A model generated the notes under the pieces. That model saw only the letters and a program-made list of their open reading frames with translations, was not told the origin of the DNA and searched no databases. The position numbers were made by a program, and so were the translations under genes. A DNA stretch of 40,205 nt from assembly GCA_011390735.1 (NCBI GenBank), contig JAABRV010000005.1, forward strand, positions 1-40,205. Reading direction: 5' to 3'. Each line of letters opens with the position of its first letter. Within the stretch, counting starts at the first letter, position 1. Shown piece by piece: positions 1 through 9,843 of this stretch. This stretch comes from Trueperaceae bacterium. GTDB lineage: Bacteria > Deinococcota > Deinococci > Deinococcales > Trueperaceae.

Positions 1-2
1 AA

Positions 3-1346
3 GGCGCCGAGCAGGCGGCGCTCGATCGGCGCTGCACCCTGGCCTTCGGGGCCGGAACCGGCTTCGTGCCCAGCCCCCCGGTGTGGCTCGAGGTCGAGCT
101 GACGGGACGGCACGCCAACGCCATCCTGCGGGACGAGGACGGCCGCATCCTCGGCGCGCTGCGCGAGATCGGCGCCGACGTGAACCGCCACCGCCAGCTG
201 CGACCGGGCCTGCGCTACCGGCCGCCGCCGCCGTACGACAAGCTCGACCCCCGGGAGGCGACGGCGGAGGCGCTCGGCGACGCGCTGCGCGGTCGCCCCC
301 TCGCCCGCGCCCACGCCCGCGTGGACGGCGTCGGTCGCAGGTTGACGAGCGCCTGGGCGCGGGCGGCGGGGCTCGACCCCGCGCAGCCGCTCGAGGGTGC
401 GGCGCTGGCAACGGCGGTCGGGGTCCTGCTGCGGTTGGCGGCCGATCCCGTAGGCGTCGTCGCGGCCGCAGCCGACGACGGTGGACACGCCGGCGAGCCG
501 GCCGCGGCGCGCCGCGCGGACGCGCGGGCCGCCGCCCGCGCCGCCGCTCGCGGCCGGATCGCGGATCGCGTGGCGCTGCTGCGCGAGCGCCTGCGTGACG
601 CGGATCGCGCCGAGACCGCCGCCCGCGACGCCGCGAGCCTACGCGCGGAGGCCGACCTGCTGCTCGCCCACGGCCATGCCCTCGAGCGCGGCGGCAGCGA
701 GGTGACCCTGCCGGGGTTCGACGGCGCGCCCGTGCGCCTGCGCCTGGCGCCGGACCTCGACGTGGCCGGCAACGCCCGGGCGCGCTACGAGCAGGCGCGC
801 AAGCGCGAGGCGCGCGCCGACCGCGCGCGGACCCACCGCGCCGAGGTGGAGGCGGAACTGGCGCGCCTCGAGGCCGACGAGGCGCGGGTCGACGAGCTCG
901 ACGTCGGGCAGCTCGAGGGCCTCGTGCCGGCGCGGCGACCGGGTCAGGTGCGCCGGTCGGCGGGCGAGCGGAAGGACGCGGCCCCGGGCCTGCGGCTGCG
1001 CGACCCGCGCGGATTCGAGGTGGTCATCGGCCGCTCCGCGCGCGAGAACGACCTGGTCACCTTCAAGGTCGCGCGCAGCGAGGACGTGTGGTTGCACGCG
1101 CAGGGCTACCACGGCGCCCACGTCGTGGTGCGCGCCGAGGGGCGCGAGGTCCCGTTCGACACGATCCGTTTCGCGGCCGAGCTGGCGGCGGGCCACAGCG
1201 GGGCCGGCCAGGGCGACAACGTGCCCGTCGACTACGCCCTGCGCAAGGACGTCTGGCGGCGCAAGGGCATGCCGCCTGGCGCCGTGCACTACACGCGCCA
1301 GAAGACGGTGTTCGTCACGCCGCGGCGGCGCAGCGAGGTCGACTGA
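3..1346 (+). CDS. rqcH: NFACT family protein (RqcH / fibronectin-binding-like), 5' truncated by window edge
   Basis: Frame is open to base 3 (GAEQAALDRRCTLAFGAGTGFVPSPPVWLEVELTGRHANAIL), so the GTG at 66 is not the true start. NFACT-N-like start and NFACT-R-like C-terminus (VVIGRSARENDLVTFKVARSEDVWLHAQGYHGAHVVVR). Confidence 0.85.
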   Translation, partial: GAEQAALDRRCTLAFGAGTGFVPSPPVWLEVELTGRHANAILRDEDGRILGALREIGADVNRHRQLRPGLRYRPPPPYDKLDPREATAEALGDALRGRPLARAHARVDGVGRRLTSAWARAAGLDPAQPLEGAALATAVGVLLRLAADPVGVVAAAADDGGHAGEPAAARRADARAAARAAARGRIADRVALLRERLRDADRAETAARDAASLRAEADLLLAHGHALERGGSEVTLPGFDGAPVRLRLAPDLDVAGNARARYEQARKREARADRARTHRAEVEAELARLEADEARVDELDVGQLEGLVPARRPGQVRRSAGERKDAAPGLRLRDPRGFEVVIGRSARENDLVTFKVARSEDVWLHAQGYHGAHVVVRAEGREVPFDTIRFAAELAAGHSGAGQGDNVPVDYALRKDVWRRKGMPPGAVHYTRQKTVFVTPRRRSEVD

Positions 1347-1381
1347 CGGTGCCGCGAGAGACCAGGACATTCGTCCCTCAA

Positions 1382-1398
1382 GCTTCGGCGTGCGAAGC
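1382..1398. terminator. weak hairpin downstream of the NFACT gene
   Basis: GCTTCG-gcgtg-CGAAGC, 6-bp stem in a locally lower-GC intergenic patch; no clear T-tract. Confidence 0.3.
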
Positions 1399-1661
1399 AC
1401 TGTACTTGATTCGTAGCGACGGCCTCCAGTAACCGCGTCATGCCTGCCCGTCTGCCGCGCTGTCCCGCTACGGGGGCGCATGCCGCGCCTCCCGGTCCCG
1501 TTCGCATCGTGCCGGCATCGTGCTGCGTGAGCGAGGGGAGGACGGTTCGGGTTTTCCGTGGGCGCGACCGCTCGGGCCGAGGCGTCGCCACGGTGTGGCG
1601 CGCCGGACCGACCGGCCCCGCCGTTCTCGGGCTTGCCGGGAGGAATGACGCGGAGGCTCTC

Positions 1662-2303
1662 ATGCGTGCAGGACGGATGTGTTGGGCCCCTTCGGTGGCC
1701 GTCGTCGCCCTGCTCGTGGCAGCGTTGGCCGCGGCGCAGGCGGAGCCCGGCGACGGCGCGGCCAAGTTGATCGAACGGCCGTACACGGCCGTCCTCGAGA
1801 TCTTCATGGTGGGCGCCGAGTACGCGGACGAGGTGCCGTACTCCGGGGAGACGAGCGACTTCGACGGCCTGTGTTCGGTACCGTCGGACCTCGTGTGGCG
1901 TAACCGTATCGTGGGCCTCGACAGCGTGTTCGGGCATTTCGAGGGAGAGGGGAGTCTCTGCGTCCAGGTCGAGTGGGGCGTCGACGCGGAGGGAGCGCCG
2001 GCCATGGTCGGCATGGGTTGGTCGGACATGGTGGGGTACTTCGGCCTGCGCGACGGCAGCGCCATCGACGTCGAGTTGATCGTGTTGGACGAGGCATTCG
2101 ACATGGACACCGGCCAGCTCACGAGCGCAACCGCGGTGGTGCCCTCGGGCGTCGGAACGGGGCGGTTCGAGAGCGCGATCCTGTACGGGGTCATGAACTG
2201 CCGCTGGTTCAGCCCCGAAGCTCTGATGGCCGGCGTCGAGCCGGAGCTCTGCGCCATTCACGGAACGATCCGCTACGACCCGCACGCCGTCGCAGGGGAG
2301 TGA
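1662..2303 (+). CDS. hypothetical secreted/exported protein (213 aa)
   Basis: ATG at 1662 (MRAGRMCWAPSVAVVALLVAALAAAQA) preceded by GGAGG and encoding a signal-peptide-like N-terminus. The upstream extension to 1440 looks non-coding. Confidence 0.65.
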   Translation: MRAGRMCWAPSVAVVALLVAALAAAQAEPGDGAAKLIERPYTAVLEIFMVGAEYADEVPYSGETSDFDGLCSVPSDLVWRNRIVGLDSVFGHFEGEGSLCVQVEWGVDAEGAPAMVGMGWSDMVGYFGLRDGSAIDVELIVLDEAFDMDTGQLTSATAVVPSGVGTGRFESAILYGVMNCRWFSPEALMAGVEPELCAIHGTIRYDPHAVAGE

Positions 2304-2354
2304 GGACCCAGATCGGCGCGACCGCGCGTGTCGCGTGAGCGTTCGCGTGCTATT

Positions 2355-2387
2355 CGGGCCGGAGGGGTGGAGGTGCCCTCCGGCCCG
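2355..2387. terminator. intrinsic-terminator-like hairpin
   Basis: CGGGCCGGAGGG-gtggaggtg-CCCTCCGGCCCG, perfect 12-bp stem after the stop codon at 2303. Confidence 0.6.
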
Positions 2388-2440
2388 TTCGCGATCTGCC
2401 CGTGAGGGCCCGCGCGCTCCCCGCCCGGTACAATCCGCGG

Positions 2441-3640
2441 GTGACCACCGCGACGCCCGTGCGTGCGACGGCCAAGACGGCGCTCGGGCTCTCCGCGCTG
2501 CTCGTGGTCGTGCACGGCACCAACGACGCCTTCGCCGGGATGCTCTCGGCGCTCCTGCCCACCCTCCAGATCCGCTTCGGGCTCACCGAGACCGCCTTGG
2601 CGCTCTTCGTCGCCACCCTCTCGTTCAGTTCCTCCGTGACGCAGCCGCTGCTCGGGGTGCTGGCCGATCGCTGGGGACGCCGACGGATGGCGGCGGCGGG
2701 GGTGATCGCCACCTCCTCGTTGCTGAGCCTGATGGCGGTCGCGCCCTCGCCCTGGCTGCTGTTCCTGCTGCTGTTCTTCGGCGGCCTCGGCTCCGCCGCC
2801 TTCCACCCCGCCGGCACGGGCATCGCCCGCAGCATCGGCGGGCACCGCAAGGGGCTGGTGATGAGCGTGTTCAGCGCGGGGGGCACCGTGGGCGTCGCCG
2901 TCGGCCCGCTGATCATCGGCTGGCTGCTGATGACCGGGAACCTCGCCCTGAGCCCGCTGCTGATGATCCCGGGGGTGCTCGGCGGGTTGGCACTCATCGT
3001 TTTCGTGCCGCCGCAGCCGCGGCTACGCGGTGTCGACGGGGCACCGCTGCTCGACCTGTCGCTGCTGCGCGGCCCCGTGGGCCTGCTGTCGCTGTCGGGC
3101 ATCCTGCGGGCCGTGTCGTTCGTGACCTTCATGAACGCCATGCCGCTCTACCTGGTCGCGCGCCACGGGCTCGCGCCCGACAGCCCCGTGCTGTTCACGA
3201 CCCTGACGCTCTTCAGCGTCTCCGCCGCCCTGGGCGGCATCGTGGCGGGCGCCCTGGAGCGCCGCGCGCCCCGCTCGCTGCTGATCGTCTCCAGCATGCT
3301 CGCCTCACTGGTGCCCTTCGGTTTGCTGTTCGTGTTGACGCCGGGTACCGTCGGTTACTTCGCGGCCGTGGTGGCCGCGGGGGCCCTGGTCAACGCCGGC
3401 CTGCCGCTCATGGTGGTCGCCGCGCAGGATCTGGCCCCGCATGCCATGGGCGCCGCCTCGGGCCTACTCATGGGGTTCACCTGGGGCACCGCAGGCCTGC
3501 TGTACGTCGGCGTCGGGGCCCTGCAGGAGGGCCTGGGCCTGTTGCCGGCGATGGCGCTGGCGTACGCGCTGATCGTGCCCGCCGGGGCGCTGGCGCTGAC
3601 GGTGATTCGGCGCGAGGAGACGGCCGCTCGCGACGCCTGA
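2441..3640 (+). CDS. MFS transporter (fosmidomycin-resistance/Fsr-like)
   Basis: Multi-TM protein with MFS motif (ADRWGRRR); N-terminus HGTNDAFAGMLSALLPTLQIRFG. Start placed at GTG 2441 because TACAAT lies exactly 6 nt upstream (leaderless pattern). Confidence 0.8.
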   Translation: MTTATPVRATAKTALGLSALLVVVHGTNDAFAGMLSALLPTLQIRFGLTETALALFVATLSFSSSVTQPLLGVLADRWGRRRMAAAGVIATSSLLSLMAVAPSPWLLFLLLFFGGLGSAAFHPAGTGIARSIGGHRKGLVMSVFSAGGTVGVAVGPLIIGWLLMTGNLALSPLLMIPGVLGGLALIVFVPPQPRLRGVDGAPLLDLSLLRGPVGLLSLSGILRAVSFVTFMNAMPLYLVARHGLAPDSPVLFTTLTLFSVSAALGGIVAGALERRAPRSLLIVSSMLASLVPFGLLFVLTPGTVGYFAAVVAAGALVNAGLPLMVVAAQDLAPHAMGAASGLLMGFTWGTAGLLYVGVGALQEGLGLLPAMALAYALIVPAGALALTVIRREETAARDA

Positions 3641-3677
3641 AGCGCCGGCAGCAGCTTCGCAGCGACCTCGGGCTTCG

Positions 3678-3720
3678 ACGGCGAGGGCCGCGGCGATCGA
3701 TGCGCCGCGGCCCTCGCCGT
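3678..3720. terminator. bidirectional terminator-like hairpin between convergent MFS gene and fba
   Basis: ACGGCGAGGGCCGCGGCG-atcgatg-CGCCGCGGCCCTCGCCGT, perfect 18-bp stem. Confidence 0.75.
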
Positions 3721-3733
3721 GACGGACGGCGGA

Positions 3734-4654
3734 TCAGGCCTTGCCGGCCGACCCGAACACCTCGAGGCGCTCGGCCACCACCTGGCGCATGAGGTCGCGG
3801 GCGGGGCCGAGGATCTTGCGGGGGTCGAACTCCTTGGGCTTGGCGCCCAGCGTCTCGCGCACGGCGACCGTGAACGCCAGCCGCAGGTCGGTGTCGGTGT
3901 TGATCTTGGCGATGCCGTGCTGCACGGCCTCGCGGACGTCGTCCTCGTGGATCCCCGAGGCGTCCTTCAGCTGGCCGCCGGCGGCGTTGAGGCGCTCCAC
4001 CAGGTAGGTGGGCACGCCCGACGCGCCGTGCATGACCAACGGGTGCGGCAGGAGCGCGGCGATCTCGCGGATCCGCTTGTGGTCGATGTAGGGGCGGCCC
4101 TTGCCCTTGTTGGCGCCGTGGCTGGTGCCGATCGCGACGGCCAGGAAGTCGGCGCCGGTGGCATCCATGAAGCGCTCGGCCTCGTCGGGCTTCGTGAGGA
4201 TGGCGTCCTCGGCGGAGACCACCACGTGCTCCTCGACGCCACCGAGGCGGCCGATCTCGGCCTCGACCGACACGCCGGCCGCATGGGCGGCATCGACGAC
4301 GCGCTTGGTCTCGGCGATGTTCGTCGCCTCGTCCTCGTGGGACTTGTCGATCATCACCGAGGTGAAGCCGAGGCGGATGCAGCGCACGCAGCTCTCGAAC
4401 GAGCTGCCGTGATCCAGGTGGACGGCCACGGGCACGGTGGCCTCGCGACCCATGCCGAGCACCAGGTCGACGAGGGGCTTGCCGCCGTACTTCAGGGCGC
4501 CCTCGGAGAGCGCCAGCAGCACCGGCGAACGTGCGGCTTCACAGGCTTCCAGAACCGCCTGGGTGATCTCGAGGTCGTTGGTGTTGAAGGCGCCCACGCC
4601 GTACTTGCCCGCGCGGGCGGCCTGGAGGATGTCGAGTCCAGTCGCGAGAGGCAT
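3734..4654 (-). CDS. fba: class II fructose-bisphosphate aldolase
   Basis: VPVAVHLDHGSSFESCVRCIRLGFTSVMIDKSHEDE, VSVEAEIGRLGG, PLVMHGASG, GIAKINTDTDLR. Confidence 0.93.
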   Translation of the reverse strand: MPLATGLDILQAARAGKYGVGAFNTNDLEITQAVLEACEAARSPVLLALSEGALKYGGKPLVDLVLGMGREATVPVAVHLDHGSSFESCVRCIRLGFTSVMIDKSHEDEATNIAETKRVVDAAHAAGVSVEAEIGRLGGVEEHVVVSAEDAILTKPDEAERFMDATGADFLAVAIGTSHGANKGKGRPYIDHKRIREIAALLPHPLVMHGASGVPTYLVERLNAAGGQLKDASGIHEDDVREAVQHGIAKINTDTDLRLAFTVAVRETLGAKPKEFDPRKILGPARDLMRQVVAERLEVFGSAGKA

Positions 4655-4663
4655 GGACGCAGT

Positions 4664-5467
4664 CTACCACCCGGTCATGAAGTCGTTTTCCGTCGTGTCC
4701 CGCACGATCTCGTCCCACGTCGGGTGGTCGGCGACCCCGCCGAGCGCCGCCGCCGCCGCGTCGGTGGACGCGCGGACGGCGCCGCGCAGGTCCCACCGCG
4801 CCCGGTCACGCTCGCCCACCAGGTTCGACACCGCCCGCAGCTCCGCGAACGGCACGCCGAGGCGTGCCGCCACCGCCGCGGCGGCGGCGCCCTCCATGCT
4901 CTCGATGGAGACGTCGAAGCGCCGCTGCATGGTGGCGCCGCGTTCCACGTCGGCGGTCACGGCGTCGAGCGTGGCGAAGCGGCCCCGCGGCAGGCCGCTC
5001 GCGGAGGCGAGCAGGCCGGTCCAGCGGGCGTCGGTGGGCACGGCGCGGTCCGGCGCCGCGGGCTCGCCGGAGCGTGCAGGCAGCAGCGGCACCCGCAACG
5101 CCTCGAAGTCGGCCCAGGCGTCGTCGCTCGCGACGCCGAGGTCGAGCTCGAGGTCGGCGTCGGCCAGCATCGCCAGCCCGACGCTGAGGAAGCTCCCCAG
5201 GTAGGCGCCGCCGACCCCCACCTGCAGGATCGCCGCCGGCCGATGCGCCCGCACCGACCACGCCAGGCCGGCGGCCGTGCGGGCCTTGCCGACGCCGAGG
5301 GCCTGCGTCACGATCTCGAGCCCGGCGAGACGGCCCCGAATGGCCTCCGTCCAGCCCGTGTCGGACGACACGGCGCCCCCCAACCGAGCGACCAGCGGCG
5401 CCAACTCGAACGCGGTGGCCGCGACGACGAGGACGGGCGCGACCCGCGCCGGGTTCGGCGGGGTCAC
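4664..5467 (-). CDS. mqnB: futalosine hydrolase (MqnB) / MTA-SAH nucleosidase family
   Basis: Start GTG 5467 overlaps ftsY stop (GTGA). VLVVAATAFELAPLVARLGG, SIESMEGAAAAAVAARLGVPFAELRAVSNLVGERDRARWDL typical of MqnB. Confidence 0.8.
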   Translation of the reverse strand: MTPPNPARVAPVLVVAATAFELAPLVARLGGAVSSDTGWTEAIRGRLAGLEIVTQALGVGKARTAAGLAWSVRAHRPAAILQVGVGGAYLGSFLSVGLAMLADADLELDLGVASDDAWADFEALRVPLLPARSGEPAAPDRAVPTDARWTGLLASASGLPRGRFATLDAVTADVERGATMQRRFDVSIESMEGAAAAAVAARLGVPFAELRAVSNLVGERDRARWDLRGAVRASTDAAAAALGGVADHPTWDEIVRDTTENDFMTGW

Positions 5468-6408
5468 GCGCCGGCCGGCGCGCCCATATCGAGCAGGGCG
5501 CGCACGAACGCGGCGGCGTCGTAGGGCTGGAGGTCGTCCGCCTGCTCGCCCACGCCGATGAAGCGGATCGGGACGTCGAGCTCGCGGGCGATCGGCAGCA
5601 GGATGCCGCCCTTCCCGGTGCCATCGAGCTTGGTGACGACGATGCCGGTGAGCCCGACCGCGTCGTGGAAGCGGCGGGCCTGCTCGAGGCCGTTCTGGCC
5701 CGTGACGGCGTCGAGCACCAGCCAGATCTCGCCGGGCTCGCCGGGGTCGGCGCGGTCGATGACGCGGCGGACCTTCTTCAGCTCCTCCATGAGGTTGTGC
5801 TTCGTGTGCAGCCGCCCCGCGGTGTCCACCAGCAGGAGGTCGGCACCCGAGGCCTTGCGTCGCTGCGCGGCCTCGTAGGCCACCGATGCCGGGTCGCTGC
5901 CGTCGGGCCCGGTCGTGGTCGGGATGCCGAGGCGTTCTCCCCACACCCCGAGCTGCGCGCTGCCGGCGGCGCGGAACGTGTCGCCGGCGGCGAACTCGAC
6001 CCGCAGGCCGTGGCCCTGGTAGTAGCGGCCGAGCTTGGCGATCGTGGTGGTCTTGCCGACGCCGTTGACGCCGACGACCATGATGACCCGGCCGCGCACC
6101 GGCACCATGCTGCGGTGGACGTCGAGGTCGAAGCCCACGCGCCGCAGCTTGCGGCGCGTGCGGTCGCGCTCGAGCTGGTCGAGGAGCGCCTGCTCCAGGG
6201 CCTCGCGGAAGCCGACCCCGCGCTCGCGGGCGGCCTTCGTCTCCGCGACGACCTCGGCCGCCAGCTTGGCGCCGACGTCGGCGGCGATCAGCGCCAACTC
6301 GAGGTCGTCCCAACCCAGCTCCCAGTCGTCGCCGCGGCGCACCGCGCCGAAGGTGACGAGCTCACGGGTCCTGCCGAGACCTTGGCGAAGGCGGTCGAAC
6401 CAGGCCAC
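5464..6408 (-). CDS. ftsY: signal recognition particle receptor FtsY
   Basis: SRP GTPase motifs VVGVNGVGKTTTIAKLG, DTFRAAGSAQL, DTAGRLHTKHNLMEEL, TKLDGTGKGG. Start GTG 6408, 2 nt after the gltX stop. Confidence 0.92.
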   Translation of the reverse strand: MAWFDRLRQGLGRTRELVTFGAVRRGDDWELGWDDLELALIAADVGAKLAAEVVAETKAARERGVGFREALEQALLDQLERDRTRRKLRRVGFDLDVHRSMVPVRGRVIMVVGVNGVGKTTTIAKLGRYYQGHGLRVEFAAGDTFRAAGSAQLGVWGERLGIPTTTGPDGSDPASVAYEAAQRRKASGADLLLVDTAGRLHTKHNLMEELKKVRRVIDRADPGEPGEIWLVLDAVTGQNGLEQARRFHDAVGLTGIVVTKLDGTGKGGILLPIARELDVPIRFIGVGEQADDLQPYDAAAFVRALLDMGAPAGA

Positions 6409-6410
6409 CC

Positions 6411-7964
6411 TCAGCTCCGTTCGGCGGGCATGGGCGGCCGGCGCTTGCCCTTGGCCGCCGCGGCCTTGGCGGCCGCCTCGGCCTCCGCCTTGAGCCGCTC
6501 GGGATCGTCGTCGGGCAGGCCCTCCTGGATCGCCTGCAGCGCCTGCCCGAGGCGCGTCAGCGTGCGTCCGCGGCCCATGATCGCCACGAGGTCGACGACG
6601 GCGGGCGCCTGGCTGGTCCCCGTCAAGGCGACGCGCAGCGGCATGAGCACCTTGCCGAGCGGGACCGCTTGCCGCTGCACGTAGTCGTGCAGGAGGTCGT
6701 CGATCGCGTCGTCGTCGAAGAACTCGAGGCGGGAGAACTCGCGCTCGAGGTCCTCGAGGTACGACTGGCCGGCCGCCAGTCGGCGACGCGCGTCCGCGTC
6801 GTAACTCACCCGCTCGACGTAGAAGTAGTCGGCCTGCTCCGCGAGCTCGGCCAGCGTCTCGGCCCGCGGTCGCAGGACGTCGACGACGTCGAGCAGGTAG
6901 TCCTCGTCGCTCGGGTCGTGGCCGCGCTCGACGAGCCACGGCGCGACCCGCTCCGCGACCGCCTCCAGCGACAGCACCTCGCGCAGGTAGCGGGCGTTGA
7001 GGTTGCGCAACCGCTTGAGGTCGAACACCGGCCCGCCGAGCGACACGCGCTCCAGGTCGAACGCCGCGACGAACTCCTCGAGCGTGAACACCTCGCGGCC
7101 GTCGGGCATGCTCCAGCCCATCGTCGCCAGGAAGTTGACCAGCGCCTCGGGCAGGATGCCCTGCGCGCGGTACGACTCGGCGCTGGTGTCCATCTTGCGC
7201 TTGGAGATCTTGGTCTTGTTGGCGTCCGGGTTGCGCAGCAGCGGCAGATGGGCGAACACCGGCGGGGTCCAGTCGAAGGCTTGGTAGAGGAGCACGTGCA
7301 GCGGTGTCGACACCACCCACTCCTCGGCCCGGACGACGTGGGTCACGCCCATGAGGTGGTCGTCGATGACGTTGGCGAGGTGGTAGGTCGGGTAGCCGTC
7401 GCTCTTGAGCAGGACCGTGTCGCGGATCTCCGCGTTCGGCACCGACACGTCACCGCGGAGCAGGTCGTGGAACGTGGTGTGCCCCTCGTCGGGCGTGCGC
7501 AGGCGCACGACGTGCGGCTCGCCTGCGTCGGCCCGGCGGCGCTGCTCGACCGGGTCGAGGCCACGGCCGCGGCCGTCGTAGCCGGGGTCGATCCCGCGTC
7601 GCTGCTGCTCCAGGCGCATCGCGTCGAGCTCGTCGGCGGTCTCGAACGCGCGGTAGGCGTGGCCCTCGGCGAGCAGCCGATCCACGTGCTCGCGGTAGAT
7701 CGCGAGACGTTCGCTCTGGCGGTAGGGGCCGTGTTCCCCGCCGATGCCCGGGCCCTCGTCCGGCGCCAGGCCCAGCCAGCGCAGGACGTCGATGATGCGC
7801 GCCTCGGCGGCGGCGACGTAGCGGGCGCGGTCGGTGTCCTCGACGCGGAGGACGAAGCGGCCGCCTTGCCGCTTGGCGAACGCGTAGTTGAACAGGGCGA
7901 CGTAGGCGGTGCCGACGTGCGGGTCACCGGTGGGCGACGGGGCGATGCGGGTGACGACGGGCAT
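6411..7964 (-). CDS. gltX: glutamate-tRNA ligase
   Basis: MPVVTRIAPSPTGDPHVGTAYVALFNYAFAKRQGG, KTKISKRK motif. ATG 7964 preceded by GTAGGAGG. Confidence 0.95.
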   Translation of the reverse strand: MPVVTRIAPSPTGDPHVGTAYVALFNYAFAKRQGGRFVLRVEDTDRARYVAAAEARIIDVLRWLGLAPDEGPGIGGEHGPYRQSERLAIYREHVDRLLAEGHAYRAFETADELDAMRLEQQRRGIDPGYDGRGRGLDPVEQRRRADAGEPHVVRLRTPDEGHTTFHDLLRGDVSVPNAEIRDTVLLKSDGYPTYHLANVIDDHLMGVTHVVRAEEWVVSTPLHVLLYQAFDWTPPVFAHLPLLRNPDANKTKISKRKMDTSAESYRAQGILPEALVNFLATMGWSMPDGREVFTLEEFVAAFDLERVSLGGPVFDLKRLRNLNARYLREVLSLEAVAERVAPWLVERGHDPSDEDYLLDVVDVLRPRAETLAELAEQADYFYVERVSYDADARRRLAAGQSYLEDLEREFSRLEFFDDDAIDDLLHDYVQRQAVPLGKVLMPLRVALTGTSQAPAVVDLVAIMGRGRTLTRLGQALQAIQEGLPDDDPERLKAEAEAAAKAAAAKGKRRPPMPAERS

Positions 7965-8003
7965 GGGGCGCCTCCTACGGTCCTCCATGGTAACGCGGGC
8001 CGC

Positions 8004-8804
8004 TCAGCCGAGGGCGAGTCGCGCGAGCGTGATGCCGGCGACCAGCCACAGGTAGGGAGCGAACACGCGGAAGCGGCCGCGCCGGAGCACGGCGAACAGC
8101 ACGAACAGGGCCGCGTAGCCGACGACGGCCGAGCCGAGGGTCATGCCGACGAGCACGCCCCAGTCGAGGTCGGCGCCGGCGACCTCCCCGACGGTCAGGA
8201 CGGCGACGCCGGCGGACGCGAGCAGGTACATCAGGAACGACAGGCGCGGGGCCAGGTCGGCGGAACCACCGCGCCACAGCAGCGCCACGATCGTCGCCCC
8301 CGAGCGCGAGATCCCCGGGACGACCGCCAGCCCCTGCGCGGCGCCGGCGACGAGGGCATCGACGAAGCCGAGGTCGCGCACGCGGGTCTTGGGGCCGCTC
8401 CGCGGCGCCGTCCACAGCAACGCACCGGTCGCGATCATCGCCAGCGACACCGGCAGCGGGGCGTTGAGGCCCTCGAACACGGGCCGCAGCAACAGGCCGA
8501 TGACGACGGTGGGCACGCTGCCGACGAGCACCAGGAGCGCCATGCGCCAGCCCTCGCTGCGGCGTCCCTCCACCGAGTGCAGGCCCGCGAGGAAGCCGCC
8601 GACGGCCATGAGCACGTCGCGCCAGAGGAAGGCCAGCACGGCCAGCAGGGTGCCGGTGTTGGTCGCGAAGGTGACGACCGCCGGCAGTTGGTCGCCCCAC
8701 CCGAGGTGGTAGTTGGTCAGCACCAGGTGGCCCGAACTCGAGACGGGCAGGAACTCGGTGAGGCCCTGGACCACGCCCAGGATCACGGCTTGGATCGCGT
8801 CCAT
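8004..8804 (-). CDS. uppP: undecaprenyl-diphosphate phosphatase
   Basis: MDAIQAVILGVVQGLTEFLPVSSSGHLVL and VVPGISRSGATI are BacA/UppP signatures. Confidence 0.95.
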   Translation of the reverse strand: MDAIQAVILGVVQGLTEFLPVSSSGHLVLTNYHLGWGDQLPAVVTFATNTGTLLAVLAFLWRDVLMAVGGFLAGLHSVEGRRSEGWRMALLVLVGSVPTVVIGLLLRPVFEGLNAPLPVSLAMIATGALLWTAPRSGPKTRVRDLGFVDALVAGAAQGLAVVPGISRSGATIVALLWRGGSADLAPRLSFLMYLLASAGVAVLTVGEVAGADLDWGVLVGMTLGSAVVGYAALFVLFAVLRRGRFRVFAPYLWLVAGITLARLALG

Positions 8805-8835
8805 CGGTGGCCCCCTCTCGGCCCTGCTGCAAGAC

Positions 8836-8868
8836 GTGCGGCGCGAGGCTCAGGGCCACGCGCCGCAC
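8836..8868. terminator. hairpin downstream of rpsI
   Basis: GTGCGGCGCG-13 nt-CGCGCCGCAC, 10-bp stem just past the rpsI stop. Confidence 0.45.
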
Positions 8869-8913
8869 CGGGGTTCGGGATCGAGCGTGGCCAGGCCACG
8901 CCGGGACGTCGGT

Positions 8914-9300
8914 TCAGCGCTTGCTGTACTGCGGGGCGCGCCGCGCCTTGCGCAGGCCGTACTTCTTGCTCTCCACGATGCGCGCGTCGCGGCTGAGGTA
9001 GCCGCCCGACTTCAGGGCCGGCCGGAAGTTGGGGTCGACCTTGACGAGCGCCCGCGCCACGCCGAGCTTGATGGCGTCGGCCTGGCCGCTGGGGCCGCCG
9101 CCGGCGACCGTGATCAACGCGTCGTAGCGACCCGCGGTGTTCGTCACCTTCAGCGGCTCGAGCGCCTGGACGCCCACGAGGATGCCGCGGAAGTAGTCCT
9201 GGAACTCCTTGCCGTTCACGGTGATGCGACCCTGGCCGGGGCGCAGGAAGACGCGCGCGATCGCCGCCTTGCGGCGTCCGGTGCCGTAGTACTGTTCCAT
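8914..9300 (-). CDS. rpsI: 30S ribosomal protein S9
   Basis: [31 protein letters not shown] ... LTRDARxVExKKYGxxKARRxPQYSKR-type C-terminus (here [28 protein letters not shown]). Confidence 0.98.
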   Translation of the reverse strand: MEQYYGTGRRKAAIARVFLRPGQGRITVNGKEFQDYFRGILVGVQALEPLKVTNTAGRYDALITVAGGGPSGQADAIKLGVARALVKVDPNFRPALKSGGYLSRDARIVESKKYGLRKARRAPQYSKR

Positions 9301-9725
9301 CAGCGGATCTCCATGGGGGCGGGCACCTGGGCGGCGTGCGGGTGCGCTTCGCCGGCGTAGACCTTGAGCCGGCGGATGAGCTTGCGGCCGAGCCGGTTCT
9401 TGGGCAGCATGCCCCAGACGGCCCGTTCGAGGACGCGCTCCGGGTGCTTGTCGAGCATCTCGCGGGCCGTCGTGGACTTCAGGCCGCCCTGGTAGCCCGT
9501 GTAGCGGGTGTAGACCTTCTGGTCGAGCTTGTTCCCGCTGAAGACGACCTTCTCGGCGTTGACGACGATGACGAAGTCGCCACCGGCCTGATGCGGCGTG
9601 TAGTCGGGCTTGTGCTTGCCACGGAGCACGCTGGCGACCTGGGTCGCGAGGCGTCCGACGGTCTGGCCGGTCGCGTCGACGACCACCCAACCTGGCGTGG
9701 GCTCCTTGGGAAAGTACGTGCTCAT
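9300..9725 (-). CDS. rplM: 50S ribosomal protein L13
   Basis: [48 protein letters not shown] ... [23 protein letters not shown] overlap with rpsI. Confidence 0.97.
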   Translation of the reverse strand: MSTYFPKEPTPGWVVVDATGQTVGRLATQVASVLRGKHKPDYTPHQAGGDFVIVVNAEKVVFSGNKLDQKVYTRYTGYQGGLKSTTAREMLDKHPERVLERAVWGMLPKNRLGRKLIRRLKVYAGEAHPHAAQVPAPMEIR

Positions 9726-9745
9726 GCTGGGCGCACCTCTCGGGT

Positions 9746-9817
9746 TCACCCCAGACGCGTGGTCGCGACGGGGCGGGTGCGCGGCCGGGTGATCAGGGTG
9801 ACGGTGGTGGTCGTCAT
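9746..9817 (-). CDS. candidate 23-aa Thr/Arg-rich leader peptide upstream of rplM
   Basis: [23 protein letters not shown], between a good promoter and the rplM start; stop is 20 nt before rplM ATG. No clear SD. Confidence 0.35.
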   Translation of the reverse strand: MTTTTVTLITRPRTRPVATTRLG

Positions 9818-9843
9818 GGCCGACGCGCGCGAAACCAAACGCG

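Noticed and set aside
639-2285. 548-aa minus-strand ORF
   Set aside because: Antisense to the NFACT gene and the secreted protein; no motif.
3719-5524. 601-aa plus-strand ORF
   Set aside because: Shadow of fba and mqnB on the opposite strand.
6669-8996. 775-aa plus-strand ORF
   Set aside because: Antisense to gltX and uppP, which have strong family motifs; low-complexity A/V/G/R/H composition.
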